64,000 nt of DNA from Pleurodeles waltl (Eukaryota; Chordata; Amphibia; Caudata; Salamandridae): NCBI RefSeq assembly GCF_031143425.1, contig NC_090442.1, positions 428,809,776 through 428,873,775 of the forward strand, written 5' to 3'. The translations under genes and the position numbers were made by a program. Every line of letters starts with the position of its first letter. Within the stretch, counting starts at the first letter, position 1. The notes beneath the pieces were generated by a model. That model was not told the origin of the DNA and searched no databases. It saw only the letters and a program-made list of their open reading frames with translations. This document shows positions 35,402 to 46,181 of the stretch, piece after piece.

Positions 35402-36189
35402 GTTTGTTATTGTGTCAATGTCCCTGTGTTTATGTTTGTGTTTATTTTAGATTTTGGTGACTGTTTTTTATTTTGTTTTTGTTTAATCCTTATTCCTGGC
35501 CTATCCTCTGCCTGTCCTCCTCCAGTCTCACTCCTTCCTTCTTGATGGCAGAAGCGGACGGCACGGGTGCCACCCGCACTCCATGTGAGCGTCACAGAAG
35601 GGTAGGATTTTTTTAGCAAGGTGCTGGTGGCAGCACTAATTTTTTGGCTGCAGCACCACCTCCCCGCATGCTAACAGCAGGCGGCAGGCCCGGCTATGGC
35701 TATGCTCTCCAGGAGCATAAGATGCCCGGGGGGTCAGTGCAGCAGTGTGTGAGCTGCAGCACTGGAGTCACTTGCATCCAGCAGCAGCTGATGCACAGTT
35801 GGGCAGATGTACTTGGCAGAGATGAGAAAATAATGAGTAAATGTTATTTTTGTTAAAAAAGATATATATATATAGATATTCACTAAAAAAACAAAGTTTA
35901 CAGGGGCATTATAGTGAGGAAATACAATATAAAAACAGAAATTCACTTAAAAAACAACGGTTAATGGGACATTATTCTTAGGCTCACATTTTAAATGTAC
36001 AAAACCATAGAAATTCAACAGTTATAGTTAGAGTTACCTCACGTTACTATAACTCGTACCCTAAGGTCATAATAACTCACACTCCCGTGATGCAAATCTT
36101 AAATTAATATTATCAATGAAATTATCCAAGATGTCATGAGTGCCGTATTTTGTGGGGTAATTAGCAGCACAGGGAAAGGACGCAAGTTA
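35402..36189. other. unassigned spacer
   Basis: No gene recognised. Contains a (TA)-rich patch near 35860-35875. Confidence 0.3.
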
Positions 36190-36557
36190 TAGTAATCTGA
36201 GGGCCTTTCTGGGTGTGTGAATAGGTGTGAGAGGGTGTCTTTTGGGGTGAGAGTGGCTGTCAGGCTGTCTGGGTATAACAGTGCACATATCATTGAGTGA
36301 GTTTGTCAGTGTGTGCGCAGCTCTATGAGTGGGTGCATGAGGGTGTCAGTGGGTCTGTGAGTGGGTGTGTGACAGTCTGAGTGGGTCTGTGAATGGGTGT
36401 GTAACTGTCTGAGTGGGTCTCTGAGTGGGTGTGAGAGGGTCTGACTGAAGCTGTGACTGGGTGCACAAAGGTCTGAGTGGGTCTGTGAGTGGGTGCTTGA
36501 GTGTCTGAGTGGCTCTGTGAGTTGGTACGTGAGTATCTGAGTGGATGTGTGAGTTGG
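36190..36557. repeat. 32-bp minisatellite
   Basis: Units beginning GTGGGTCTGTGAGTGGGTG recur at exactly 32 bp: 36317, 36349, 36381, 36413, 36445, 36477, 36509 and a partial unit at 36541, with more diverged copies before 36317. Because 32 is not a multiple of 3, the same unit is read in all three frames in turn. This explains the repetitive His/Thr/Ser/Pro-rich open frames on the minus strand, which are not genes. Confidence 0.92.
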
Positions 36558-36659
36558 AGAAATTGAATAAAATAGAGTCAGAGAGAGAGAGAAACAATGC
36601 GAGAGGGAGAGAGATAAATAATTTTTTAGGCTTTGATGTATAATATACTTAGAATGAGA

Positions 36660-37205
36660 TATTTCTCTACATTTTAAAATAAAATATGCATCTCCGGCTG
36701 GACTCAAACCATTACTGCTCAGTGTGAAGTTCTGCAACCTTCACACTGAGCTATTGTTTTATTTTTTATTTTTCTTATTTTAGCCCTTTATGGGCTATCT
36801 GGGTCCCTTCATATTTAATTATTTAAATATATGTATTTTTTTAATTTTTGAAAATGCCCTTTACGGGCTATCTGGCACCACAGTGGAAGCCTTAAGGCTT
36901 CCTTCGCTGTGCCATTGCTTCAGCAAGCTCAGAGCTGCTTTTAACAGCAGCTCCCTGCTTGCTGAAGCATTTCATCTCTGTCCCTTGCACGTATGCAGGG
37001 GACAGAGATGAAAGCTTCAGTTTTTGATAGTGGGACCTGCTTGACAGGTCCCGATGTCAAACACCAAAGTGTCTGCAAACAGCTATGTCCTGGGGGTGGG
37101 CTCTCAGGGACATAGGAGGTGCTAACCCTTGGGGGTGGCATTCCCGAGCGCCATCTGTACTCCATGAGGGGGGCCACACAGCCCCCATCCAACAATCATA
37201 GGCCC
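36660..37205. mobile_element. serial-hairpin element E4
   Basis: Consecutive hairpins occur at 36717-36751 (GCTCAGTGTGAAG / CTTCACACTGAGC), 36874-36913 (GGCACCACAGTGGAAGCC against its near complement), 36917-36968 (GCTTCAGCAAG / CTTGCTGAAGC), 36970-37012 (TTTCATCTCTGTCCC / GGGGACAGAGATGAAA), 37032-37052 (GGGACCTG / CAGGTCCC) and 37083-37115 (CTATGTCC / GGGACATAG). No clean terminal repeat was fixed. The adjacent LTR copy starts right after it. Non-coding. Confidence 0.55.
36690..36760 (-). ncRNA. tRNA-like (SINE head-like) relic
   Basis: The minus strand has an A-box-like TAGCTCAGTGTGAAGG (36753-36738) and a B-box-like GGTTTGAGTCC (36710-36700). The distance between their starts, 43 nt, is that of a tRNA gene. 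The T arm pairs only partly and the acceptor stem does not pair, so this is not a functional tRNA; a tRNA-derived SINE head or pseudogene is more likely. Confidence 0.45.
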
Positions 37206-38129
37206 GGGAGGTGGTGATCCCAATGGCTCTCTAGTTGGGAGAGGTATGGACCCTGTCCAAGTAGAGACCACAATCCTAGTCAGGGTAAGTCACAACATGA
37301 CCTAAAGTATTCTGTGCTGACCCTTTGGTAGCTTGGTACAGAGCAGGCAGGCTTAACTTAGAAGGCAATGTCTAAAGTTTTGTGCAATAGCACAAACAGT
37401 AACACAGTGAAAAAAACACAAAAAGTTCTCCACACTAGTTTAGAGAAGTATATAATATTTATCTGAATAAAACAATACCAAAATTGTATTGTATTGTATT
37501 GTAATAGTATTTATATTGCGCTTACTACCCCTGACGAGGTGTTGAAGTGCTTTTTGGCGAGTAGCACGCTACTCTGGAACCCAACAAGAATTAGTGGTGG
37601 ATTAGTATAGGGAAATATGAGTACAGTTTTAGTATTATTATGAGTTAAATTGAGCCGTGGATATGAGAGTTTGTTAGTTAGATTGACTGGAGTAATGGAG
37701 GGGTGGAGGTGGAAAGAATCCAGAAGTGTTAATTGGGAGGTTATGGTAATAGGATTTAGGCTTGGGATGAGTAAAGGGAGGAAGGAGGAGGGAAGAGTCT
37801 GTGGAAGGGGTTAGGGAGATCATAGTAGCAGGGTGAGATAAATGAGGGAGAATATAGCAGGGTTGTTTGGGAGATCATGGTAGTAAAGTGAGGTTTGGAG
37901 AGTTAGATGTGGAAGCGGAGGGAAGAGCTTAGGCAGAGTTATTAGGAGATGAAAGTAGTAGAATGGATTTGGGATGAGTCAGAGTGGGAATGGAGGATAG
38001 ATTGATAGAAAATTGACATATGGTGATAGGTAGATAAGTGTGATATTAGATGAGAGCAGGGATTCATAAGTATCTAGTATAACAATTTATCTAGGAGTTA
38101 TGCAATGACCTATGAACATGTCAAGCATA

Positions 38130-38133
38130 GAAT

Positions 38134-38192
<59 letters not shown>
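38130..38192. repeat. (AT)n microsatellite with CA-rich tail
   Basis: About 28 uninterrupted AT dinucleotides, followed by ATACACACACACA-type sequence to about 38240. Located in the L2 3' UTR. Confidence 0.97.
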
Positions 38193-38195
<3 letters not shown>

Positions 38196-38646
38196 CACAC
38201 ACACATACATACACAAATGAATACACACACATATGCACACCTTTATGTACATACATATACATATTTAAACCATGAGTAAATATACTTAGTTAAACAGGTT
38301 TAAAGAGTGTGTGTGTAGTTTATTGTTATGACATAGTAACAATACATATTTTCTAAAGAACTATATATAACTAGAATATACACATAATCAGAAAAAAAAT
38401 ATTTAGCAACATAGGCATATGCAGTCCATAGTTGTTTGAATATGGTGGTTATGAACGAAAGAGCCAACTCTTGAGTTGTTTTCTGAAGACAAGATAGTTA
38501 TCTGTGGCTCCTATAGTTGGGGGTAATGAATTCCATAGTTTGCCTGCTTGAACAGAGAAGGATACCTACAGTCTTTTTCTTGTATGGTGGTGTTCTAAGG
38601 TGGGGTGCCAATATTGAGCAGAGGTTTCTTTGTTGAAGGTATTTGG

Positions 38647-39901
38647 TTATTTTGTTTCTGATAAAAAGCGGTCCTTTTCCATGTATAGCTTTGTGGGTAA
38701 TACAAAGCAGTTTGAAAGTGCATCTTCTGGCAAGGCAGGGGAGATGCGGGCTTGTGGCTTTACATGTAATAGTAGCCTGGCTGCAGAGTTCTGAATATGT
38801 TGTAGTTTTTTCATAATAGATAGAGATGATCCATGGTAGGGGCCATTGGCATAATCCAGTTTGGATAGTACAAGCGAGATAGTAGCTTGCACCTTGTGTG
38901 GAAATCCGAGGTGGGGGAAGATGCGTCGTGGAGTCTTCAAGGTGATGAAGCTTGTTTATGCTAATTTGTCCACTTGGGCATTCATAGTTAACTTGGAGTC
39001 CATGGTGATTCCAAGGTTTTTAACTTCCCTGGATAATTGAGGAGGTGGTCCGAGATCATCAGGCCAGGCGCACAGTGGGTCATAACTTTTCCAGTCACCG
39101 CATATGAGTATTTCTGTTTTGGAGGCATTTAGTTTGAGATGGCTCCAGGTCATCCACTGATCAACGGCTCTGAGGCATCTGAAGATTTCTGAGTTTTCAA
39201 TGTTTTTGGGACATTCTAATTCAAGTAGTATTTGTGTGTCATCTGCATAGTTGTAGCATGTGATCATGAAAATCATTGATCAGTTCTGGTAATGGTATCA
39301 TGTAGATGTTGAAAAGCAAAGGTGAGATGATTGATCCTTGGGGGACCCCTGCTTTTGTGAGGTAGGGTTTGGACGAGAAGGGGGGAGAATAGATGATATT
39401 AGATCTTTTTTGAAGATAGGATGTAATCCTATCGAGAGCAGTCACTTCTAGCTGGCTTCGTGGAGTCTTTTAATTAGGCTGTCATGGTCAACCATATCAA
39501 AGGCAGCCGAGAGGTCCAAGAGAAGTAGTGCAGCAACTCCATTGCTGTTGACTGTGTTTTTAAGATCCTCCCAGATTGCTATGAGTGCCGATTCAGTCCC
39601 TCTTCCTGGGCGGAATCCAGTTTGGAAGTCTGAAAGTATAGAATTGTCTTCAATGAATTGTGACATCTGGGCGATTGCTGCTCTTTCTATCAGTTTGCCC
39701 AGGAAAGGTCCATTTGTGATTGGTCTGTAGTTGTTGGGGTCCTGCGGGTCTAGGCTTGTTTTCTTTAATAACGGTCGCATGTATGCCTTTTTCAGGTCTA
39801 CAGGAAAAGTTCCTGTAGTTAAAGAGTTGTTGATGATTCTTCCTACAGGTGTGGAAGCAGAAGTAGATAAAAGAATGTTCTTGAAGATTTGTGGTGGACA
39901 A
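38647..39901 (-). pseudogene. L2 reverse transcriptase
   Basis: Frame 39448-39780 has MRPLLKKTSLDPQDPNNYRP, FQTGFRPGRGTESAL and LLLDLSAAFDMVDH (palm Asp). Frame 39239-39445 has GVPQGSIISPLLFNIYM. Frame 38956-39276 has NYADDTQILLEL, with YADD at 39238-39249, and later HLKLNASKTE. Frame 38647-38940 gives LSKLDYANGP and LQHIQNSAARL, the L2 C-terminal block. All catalytic Asp residues are visible, but the domain is split across four frames. Confidence 0.9.
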
Positions 39902-39997
39902 TGGTCAGAAGGGCAACCGGAAGGTCTGCTTTGACCAAATCCATAAATTCACCTTGGGGTATTTGTTTGAAGGACTGTAGAGGCTGGGTTGGTTTAT

Positions 39998-40604
39998 TCT
40001 TAGAGGGTTTATTTAGAAAAGGGGTTGGTGCTAATGGTTTTCTTCTGTTTTAAATAGGAGTCCAATGTGTCTGCCTTCGTTGTGTAATGGGTTGCCAGTT
40101 TGTTTGTGAAATCTTTTGTAGTGGGATGACTTCCTTCTATGCATGTAGGTTTTCGAAATTCATTGAGAATTTTATAAAATTCCTTGGTTGTAGATTTAGC
40201 ATTTTGAATTCTGTCTGAGTAGTACCTTTTTTTAGCTTTTTGGATTGATGATTTGTATATTCTGTTAAGTTTGTGTAGGTGCAGTTTGTCTTGACTGTTG
40301 TTTGTTTTGAGCCAGGTCCGCTGCAACTTTCTGATTTGTTGCTTTATCTTTTTAAGATCTGTGTTTCTCCAAGGTGTTTTCTTTTGTTGTGTTTAGTTTT
40401 TGTGAGTGGTATTAGGATATCAAAAGCTTCCTGTAGCCACTCATAAAGTTTTGGAACAGAATTAATTGTATCTAGATCTGTGTTGGCTGTTAGTTGTGTT
40501 TCTAAGTCATCAAAATTGAGTTTTCTCCAAGGTTGATAGGTGCATGTATGTAAGTAGTTGTGGGGTGTGTTGATTTGTGGAGTTTTATGTCGGAAAGTTA
40601 TCAA
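39998..40604 (-). pseudogene. L2 linker between endonuclease and RT
   Basis: Two frames (40344-40604 and 40009-40326) are Lys/Gln/Thr-rich and contain WRKLNFDDLE and KAKKRYYSDRI, the conserved 'K-x-x-Y-Y-x-x-x-I' linker preceding RT in L2-type proteins. Confidence 0.65.
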
Positions 40605-41184
40605 ATGGTGGTCTGACTATGTGATTGACATGATGCTATGAACAGTAACTAGTTCAGGCTTAGCAAAAATGACATCTAGGATATGTCCAGAGATGTGTGT
40701 GGGATTGTGTACAATCTGATGTAGCTTCAATGCGACTAGGCCAGTGGTGATAGCTTTTGAATGGGGCATATTGGGTTTGTCAAACCAAATGTTTAGGTCC
40801 CCAAGAATGCATAGGTTGGAGTATAATGTAATAAGGTTTGAGACTGTATCTAGAAAAGCATCTGGGAATGTTGAGTTGTTAGGTGGAGGTATGTAAAGGA
40901 GGAGAAAGTTACAGGAGGATTAGAGTAGGGTGGCATCTGGTGAGGAGGGCTTCACATCCTTGTATGGAAATTCTGTCTGTTTTACTGAGATTTATTGCCT
41001 GTTTGAATATAATAGCTAGTCCACATCATCTCTTGCCTATACGGTTTTGTGTGATAGTTTGATTGCCCGGAGAAAGGGCTTCGTGCAACACTGGGGCCAT
41101 GTCATCTCCCAACCATGTTTCTGTTATGAATAGTAAGTCAGGTTGTGTGTCTGTGAGCACGTCGCAGATGTGGTGCTTGTTTTT

Positions 41185-42084
41185 TTAGAGTGATCGAGCA
41201 TTTATGAGCTGGCAGTTTAGAAAAAGTGTGTTAGTTGCAGTGTTGTTTTGTTTAGGAGAAGGGTAAGAAATATAATTTGAGCTTGAAGCAGGTGTGTTGT
41301 TAGTTGTGATAACTGTGTGAGGCTCACAATAATTTTGTTTTTCAATATAGTGTTCCTCTTCCAGCAGGTTTAGGATGCATTTTGTTGGGTCTGTGTGTGT
41401 GGGTGGTGGACTTGGTGGCTGAGAGAGACATGAAGAGTGTACAGTTTTTTGTAGGGTAGTCTTATTATATAATAGACAAGGGGATGCGAAGTTGTTAAGA
41501 GTGGCATGTAGTTTATTTTGTTTGCGTCTGTTTAGTGTGGATGGAGTATGGGTTAGGGGTGGTGGAGGAGCATGTGGATCATGATGTAAGGATCTAAATT
41601 GTGCAACGGAAGAGAGGCGAGTGAATGAAAGTTGCTGGGTTGGGGTGCTTGTGGTAGGTGTTTGTGAAGAGTTAGAATGTAGGGGTAAAGATAGGACAGG
41701 ATTTGTATTCTTTGTGTAGTCATGAGGGTGGGAGTGGGTGTGACTATAAGTATAATGAAAGTTTGTGTTGATTTGATGTGCTGATGTGTGTGGTCTGTAT
41801 TGTTTTTGTGGAATAGTGAGAGGAGATATTGATGTAGTTGTTTTTGCTGAGGGATTTGTATGTGAGTTAGTGCTGGTGAGTGGAATTAGAGTATTACAGG
41901 GGGTGTTGCTGGCTTTTGGAGATGAATGTATGAGGTGTATAAGAGGGGATGGATGTGTGTCAGGGGAGTTTGTGTTAGTTGTGATGACTGGAAGAGGTAG
42001 TATATGTGGAGGAGTGGAGTGTGGGGATTGTATAAAAGTCCTATATACACAGGTAAAGATATCCCTTTTTAGAGGTTTAAGCAC
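41185..42084 (-). pseudogene. L2 N-terminal Pro/Thr/Ser/His-rich ORF into endonuclease
   Basis: This is the longest frame in this half of the window (299 codons). It is dominated by Pro, Thr, Ser, His and Asn, without recognisable fold, and ends FLNCQLINARSL. 'L-x-N-A-R-S-L' is the first conserved block of L2/CR1 endonucleases, so the ORF is the 5' part of the L2 protein rather than a host gene. The first residues probably belong to flanking LTR sequence. The endonuclease continues in other frames from 41185 to 40610 with several stops. Confidence 0.7.
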
Positions 42085-43714
42085 GTCTTAATCCATAGGA
42101 ATCAATGGATGTATCTTTTTAGCACAAAGTACCTGGGAATGCGTCAAAAGCAAATTGCTGCATTGGTTCCTTACTGCACAGGGGAGGTAGTGTTGATTCT
42201 TTCCACGTAGGGAAGACAATGTGTTGGTTCCTTACAGGCAAGGGAGGTGATGTGTTGATTCTTTACTTGCAGGTCGATTTCCAGACACACAGCCTTTGTT
42301 CCTTACTGCAGTGCGGAGTTGATGACAAATTGATGCCCAAGGACAATGCATGGAAAATTTAGATGTGCTATGATGATGGAACCGTGGTGAAACAGGCACT
42401 GGTTTGATTCTGCAGGCATTGCTTAAATTTTTCAGCCACGAGACAGGGGCTACATCAACTTTGTAGGCATTGCGTGGATTTTTTAGCTGCGAGATAGGTG
42501 TTGGATAGATTTTTCCACATTGAGACTTGAATTTTCTCTTTTAGGTGAAGTATTTGATGGTCCTGAGACTTCTTAACAGGAGGCAAGCTGACTAGTCCTT
42601 GGAGATCTCTTGTGGTGGGGAAGCAAAGTCCTTCCAGCAGAGTCAGGAAGCAGCAGGCAACAGAGCAACAAGCAGAAGATCAGTCCTTCCAGAAAAGCAG
42701 TCCAATTGAGTCCTTTGTGCTGCACTGCAGCCCTTCTGACCGAGTCCAGCTGTAGTTCCAGAAGTGTCTTATTTTAGGGGGTCACAGACCCAGTGTATAT
42801 ATTCAAATGTGCCTTTGAAGTGGAGGAGACTTCAAAGAATGGGTTTGAAGTACACCAGTTCCCCTTTCAACCCAGTCCTGTCTTCCAGGAGATTTGTGGG
42901 GGGATATCACTCCTTTGTGTGGAGTCGGGGCCTAGCCTTTGAAGTGTAAGTGAGAGCCCCTCTAGCCTTCCTGCCCAGGAACAGCCATCAGTATGCAGAT
43001 GAATGTTAAATCCAACCTTACCAGTAAGCAGGATTTCTCACTACCTTTCCAACCATACCAAACATGACAATGCCATTCTTTTCAGATCAGAAATTACCAC
43101 TTAAAGGTATATAAGGGAATTTCCAATGCTGGCCTATGAGAAGAGAAGGCTTTACAATGGTGAAAAATGACTTTGGAAGCTTTTTACTACCAGGACATGT
43201 TAACGTACAAGTACATGCCCTGCCTTTTACTTACATATCACCCTGCCCTTTGGGCTACCTTGGGGTGGCTTGGGGTGACTTATATGTAATAAAAGGGGAG
43301 TTTTTGGCTTGGAAAGCATTTTGTTTTAAATGCCAAGTCGAAGTGGCAGTGAAACTGCATACACAGACCTTGCAATGGCAGGTCTGGGACATGGTTAAGG
43401 GGCTACTTATGTGGGTGGTAGAATCGGTGTTGCAGGTCTACTGGCAGCATTTGGCCTACAGGCCTTGGGCACATATAGTGCACTTTACTAGGGATGTATA
43501 GGTAAAGTAAAACCCAATTGGGAAGGAGCCAATGTTACCATGTTTAGAGGAGAGAGCACAAACACTTTAGTTCTGGTCAGCAGTGGTAAAATAGTCAGAG
43601 TCCTAAAACCAGCAAAAACTAGATCAGAAAAATGAAGGGAGGCAGACAAAAGATTGGGGGAAGACTACCCTAAGGCTGTCAAGTCTAATAGAATGCAACA
43701 CATACAGTTGCTAG

Positions 43715-44484
43715 AAATCAAGTATTTCTGACTATAGATAGGCAGCATGTAGGGAAGTTATGTTAAGAAAGACCTAGATCATTGACTGGTGCACATTTTG
43801 TAGGAACTAGTGAATGCTGACATGTATTCTTGTTTAAGAGTGTTTGGACTTTTATGCTGAATGGTCAAGACTCCACCATACCAAGTGTTTATTTCATATG
43901 TAGGAAAAATGCCTATTAAAAGCTGCCGAAAGGCTGGCATGGTACATGTTGCCTAGGAGTATTTTTTCAAAGAATTATCATTTTGACCATTTTAATGATC
44001 CAGTTTTGGTGCTATATTTTCATTAGAAGGTGTTATATTGAATGATCTCAAGATTAAAAAGTTGTCAACAATTGTAGATAAATTAGCTACAGACACTGCA
44101 AGGGCAATATTGTTAATGGACAATGAAATGGTTGCTGTGGGAATAATGGCTTTACAAAATAGCCTTGCATTTGATATTCTTCTTGCAAAGGAAGGCAGAG
44201 TTTGCAAAATGTTGCATGCTCAACGGTGTTACACTTACATACCTGATAAAAGTAAAGAGAGAAGAAAGTATATTGCAAACATGACTGACATGAAACAGGA
44301 CCTGAAAGAGTTAACAACAACAGGTGAATGGGAAGCAAAAGGTAGTGGTTTTTCAGCTATTGGAAGATGGTTTGGAAACCTAGGGAGAGGAATTGTGGGA
44401 ACCATTTCGAGACACCTATGTATTGTGATTTTGTGTGACCTAGTTGAGGAAGGTTTTTATAAATTATTCAAGGAGAAAAGATGA
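43715..44484 (+). pseudogene. env: ERV-D env, surface end and transmembrane subunit
   Basis: The open frame 44038-44484 encodes the TM heptad region (LKIKKLSTIVDKLATDTA), then FDILLAKEGR and a Cys-x7-Cys loop where class I retroviruses usually have Cys-x6-Cys-Cys; here the second Cys of the pair is Tyr. A juxtamembrane IGRWFGNLG and a hydrophobic anchor (CIVILC) follow, and it ends KLFKEKR. The upstream 43715-44037 is in broken frames. The protein would mediate fusion. This copy lacks an intact surface subunit. Confidence 0.8.
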
Positions 44485-44648
44485 GATTGAAATGGAAACT
44501 AGAAGAAGCATATATTATAATAGCATGAGTAACAACATCAATAAGAACAGAGGACTTCAGATGACCTTACCTGAATAAGCCTCTCAAACGTTGAGCTGTC
44601 TCACTGAAAATGAGAGTAGGAGTATTTAATGATGGCTTGATTCACCAT

Positions 44649-44659
44649 CAAAGGGGGGA
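44649..44659 (+). other. polypurine tract of ERV-D
   Basis: AAAGGGGGGA immediately precedes the LTR start TGATGTAG, the expected position of the plus-strand primer. Confidence 0.8.
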
Positions 44660-44660
44660 C

Positions 44661-46181
44661 TGATGTAGCAGAAACTTTACTGCTGTCCCTCATGTCACAG
44701 AAGTCATCTATATATGACAGATTATGCATTGTGTTAACCAAGGTACTAATGGTTTGAATGTAGCAAGATGCACTGAGAAGTCATTTAGATTAACCCTGGT
44801 GGCACTGAGAATAAATTATATGTTTGAAGGATAAAACTGCGATTTTGATACAATTTAGACTCTAGTCTAATAGTGTGTATTGAAACGATATTGAATTTCC
44901 AATGATTAATGATTTAAATATAGAGAAAGGAAGTTCCACACGATACCGACTGAAATGTAGAAATAGAGTCATTTTGTTTAATGTTATTGTAATCTAGCTG
45001 CTGATGAAAAATTGCTAGTGAAGAATTGACAGTCTACATATTAAAATGTGTTTTATTTGATGTATTGATGTGCTTTAATAATTCACTCATATTACCTAAG
45101 TGAGGCCCACTAGGCCCTGTTTCCTGTGATTGTGCAGAAAATGATAAGTCATTTCCTTAACATGAACTTTCTTTCAGACCTAATTCCCATGAGAAGACTA
45201 GCTTTGGTAATAGACCCCTATTGTTTTACACACAGAGAGTAATATAATGCGACCTTGGAAGAGGAACATACTGGACTGTGGATAAGCAATTTAAACATTT
45301 ATTTCACACTGGTGTGGAGCTACATGGATGGATGCTGTTCCCATGACAGACCTGGGAAGATGTGCTAATGTTCTAATTTGGAGTCATGTGATAGATTTCT
45401 ATTGGATAGTGCCCCTTCAGCATAAAATGAACTGTTGCCCAGAGTGAATCAGATTGCCGTATGAACTTTGATATGTTGTTTACCAGTTGGACTTTGGTCA
45501 GAGCTTTCAGATTCCCTTGTTTAGAACTTTCACATTCCCTTTGATCAGAACCCTTGCAGATTGAGAACCCCGCATCCTGACCCCCTTGGAGATGTATCTT
45601 TCCCTCTGCCTTTGCCCCTTTTAGATGCCTTGCTGAGACTTAGAGACTTTCTCTATATTTGCTGCAGAAGACTCTTGATCAAGCTTCTGACATGCTGACG
45701 TTTTCTCTTTTACCTATCTTTTTCCCAACCTAGTTTGTAGCTTGCTGCCTGAGATTTCTTTTTTCCAAATTCTTGTTTTTGTCTTTTGTCTTCTGCACTT
45801 GTTCTTCCCTGATTTGGCTAACTGTAGGGTTTCTCTGTGCCCAGCTAAATTGAACTTTGCTGATTTTAAATTGACTTGATGCTTGTCAAAGCTAAGCAAC
45901 ACTTGATTCCTATATCTCAGATAATATTGTTGATGTTTTGCATTCTTCTTCTTGAATGTTTAGATTTATTAATGTTAGTTCACCTGAACTCATTTCATCA
46001 CCTTGGCCAACATTTGGTGATTCTGTTTCCTTATAACTTGGTCTTGTGAATTGTCTATATGACTTTGAGCCTAAGTTTGTAATAAACCCCTTAACTTTAT
46101 CCTTGACTGGAGTTTCCTTGTATGGTAATTTTGTGTAACTTAAGTGGTTTGTATTTAAATTATGATAATGGTTCTACAACA
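44661..46181 (+). mobile_element. 3' LTR of ERV-D (1,521 bp)
   Basis: Starts TGATGTAG after the polypurine tract and ends CTACAACA, an imperfect inverted repeat obeying TG...CA. It contains the polyadenylation signal AATAAA at 46081-46086, about 95 bp before the end, defining R and U5. No coding content. Confidence 0.82.

Larger units (their letters stand above)
37479..42054 (-). mobile_element. L2-clade LINE inserted in the LTR
   Basis: The minus strand reads an N-terminal low-complexity ORF, endonuclease, RT and 3' UTR. It ends in the pentanucleotide tail TTGTA repeated three to four times (37482-37502 on plus), preceded by GCGCAATATAAATA-type sequence on the minus strand. That 3' end is typical of L2/CR1 elements, which insert without clear target duplications. 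An (AT) microsatellite interrupts the 3' UTR. Coding frames are broken but long. Confidence 0.85.
37215..43690. mobile_element. second copy of the long LTR, split by an L2 LINE
   Basis: Segments 37215-37478 and about 42055-43690 align in order with the solo LTR at 16.8-19.0 kb. Shared words include CTAGTCAGGGTAA, GGTAGCTTGG, CAGGCTTAACTT, ACTGCATACACAGAC-type, GGCAGGTCTG and TTACTAGGGA-type. It starts TGATCCCAATGG (consensus-like TG) and ends TCTAATA, a decayed TCTAACA. No matching 5-bp duplication was found. The LTR part totals about 1.9 kb. Confidence 0.8.
43700..46181 (+). mobile_element. ERV-D: truncated provirus (env and 3' LTR)
   Basis: Directly after the long LTR copy, plus-strand sequence matches the ERV-A env surface region (for example GGCATGGTACATG near 43937), runs through TM, then a polypurine tract and an LTR. 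gag and pol are absent, and no 5' LTR was found. It is a 5'-truncated remnant. Its env is close to that of ERV-A, but its LTR is unlike the ERV-A LTRs. Confidence 0.75.

Noticed and set aside
36190..36557. Possible CRISPR-like regular array
   Set aside because: The whole 32-bp unit repeats, with no unique spacers. It is a minisatellite in vertebrate-type DNA.
36306..36737. 143-codon His/Thr/Ser/Pro-rich protein
   Set aside because: Produced by a 32-bp minisatellite read in rotating frames.
36690..36760. Functional tRNA gene
   Set aside because: The boxes are well spaced, but the T arm is only partly paired and the acceptor stem does not pair.
41185..42084. 299-codon frame as a host mucin-like or proline-rich gene
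   Set aside because: It ends in the L2 endonuclease start motif and is followed by L2 endonuclease and RT in the same orientation.
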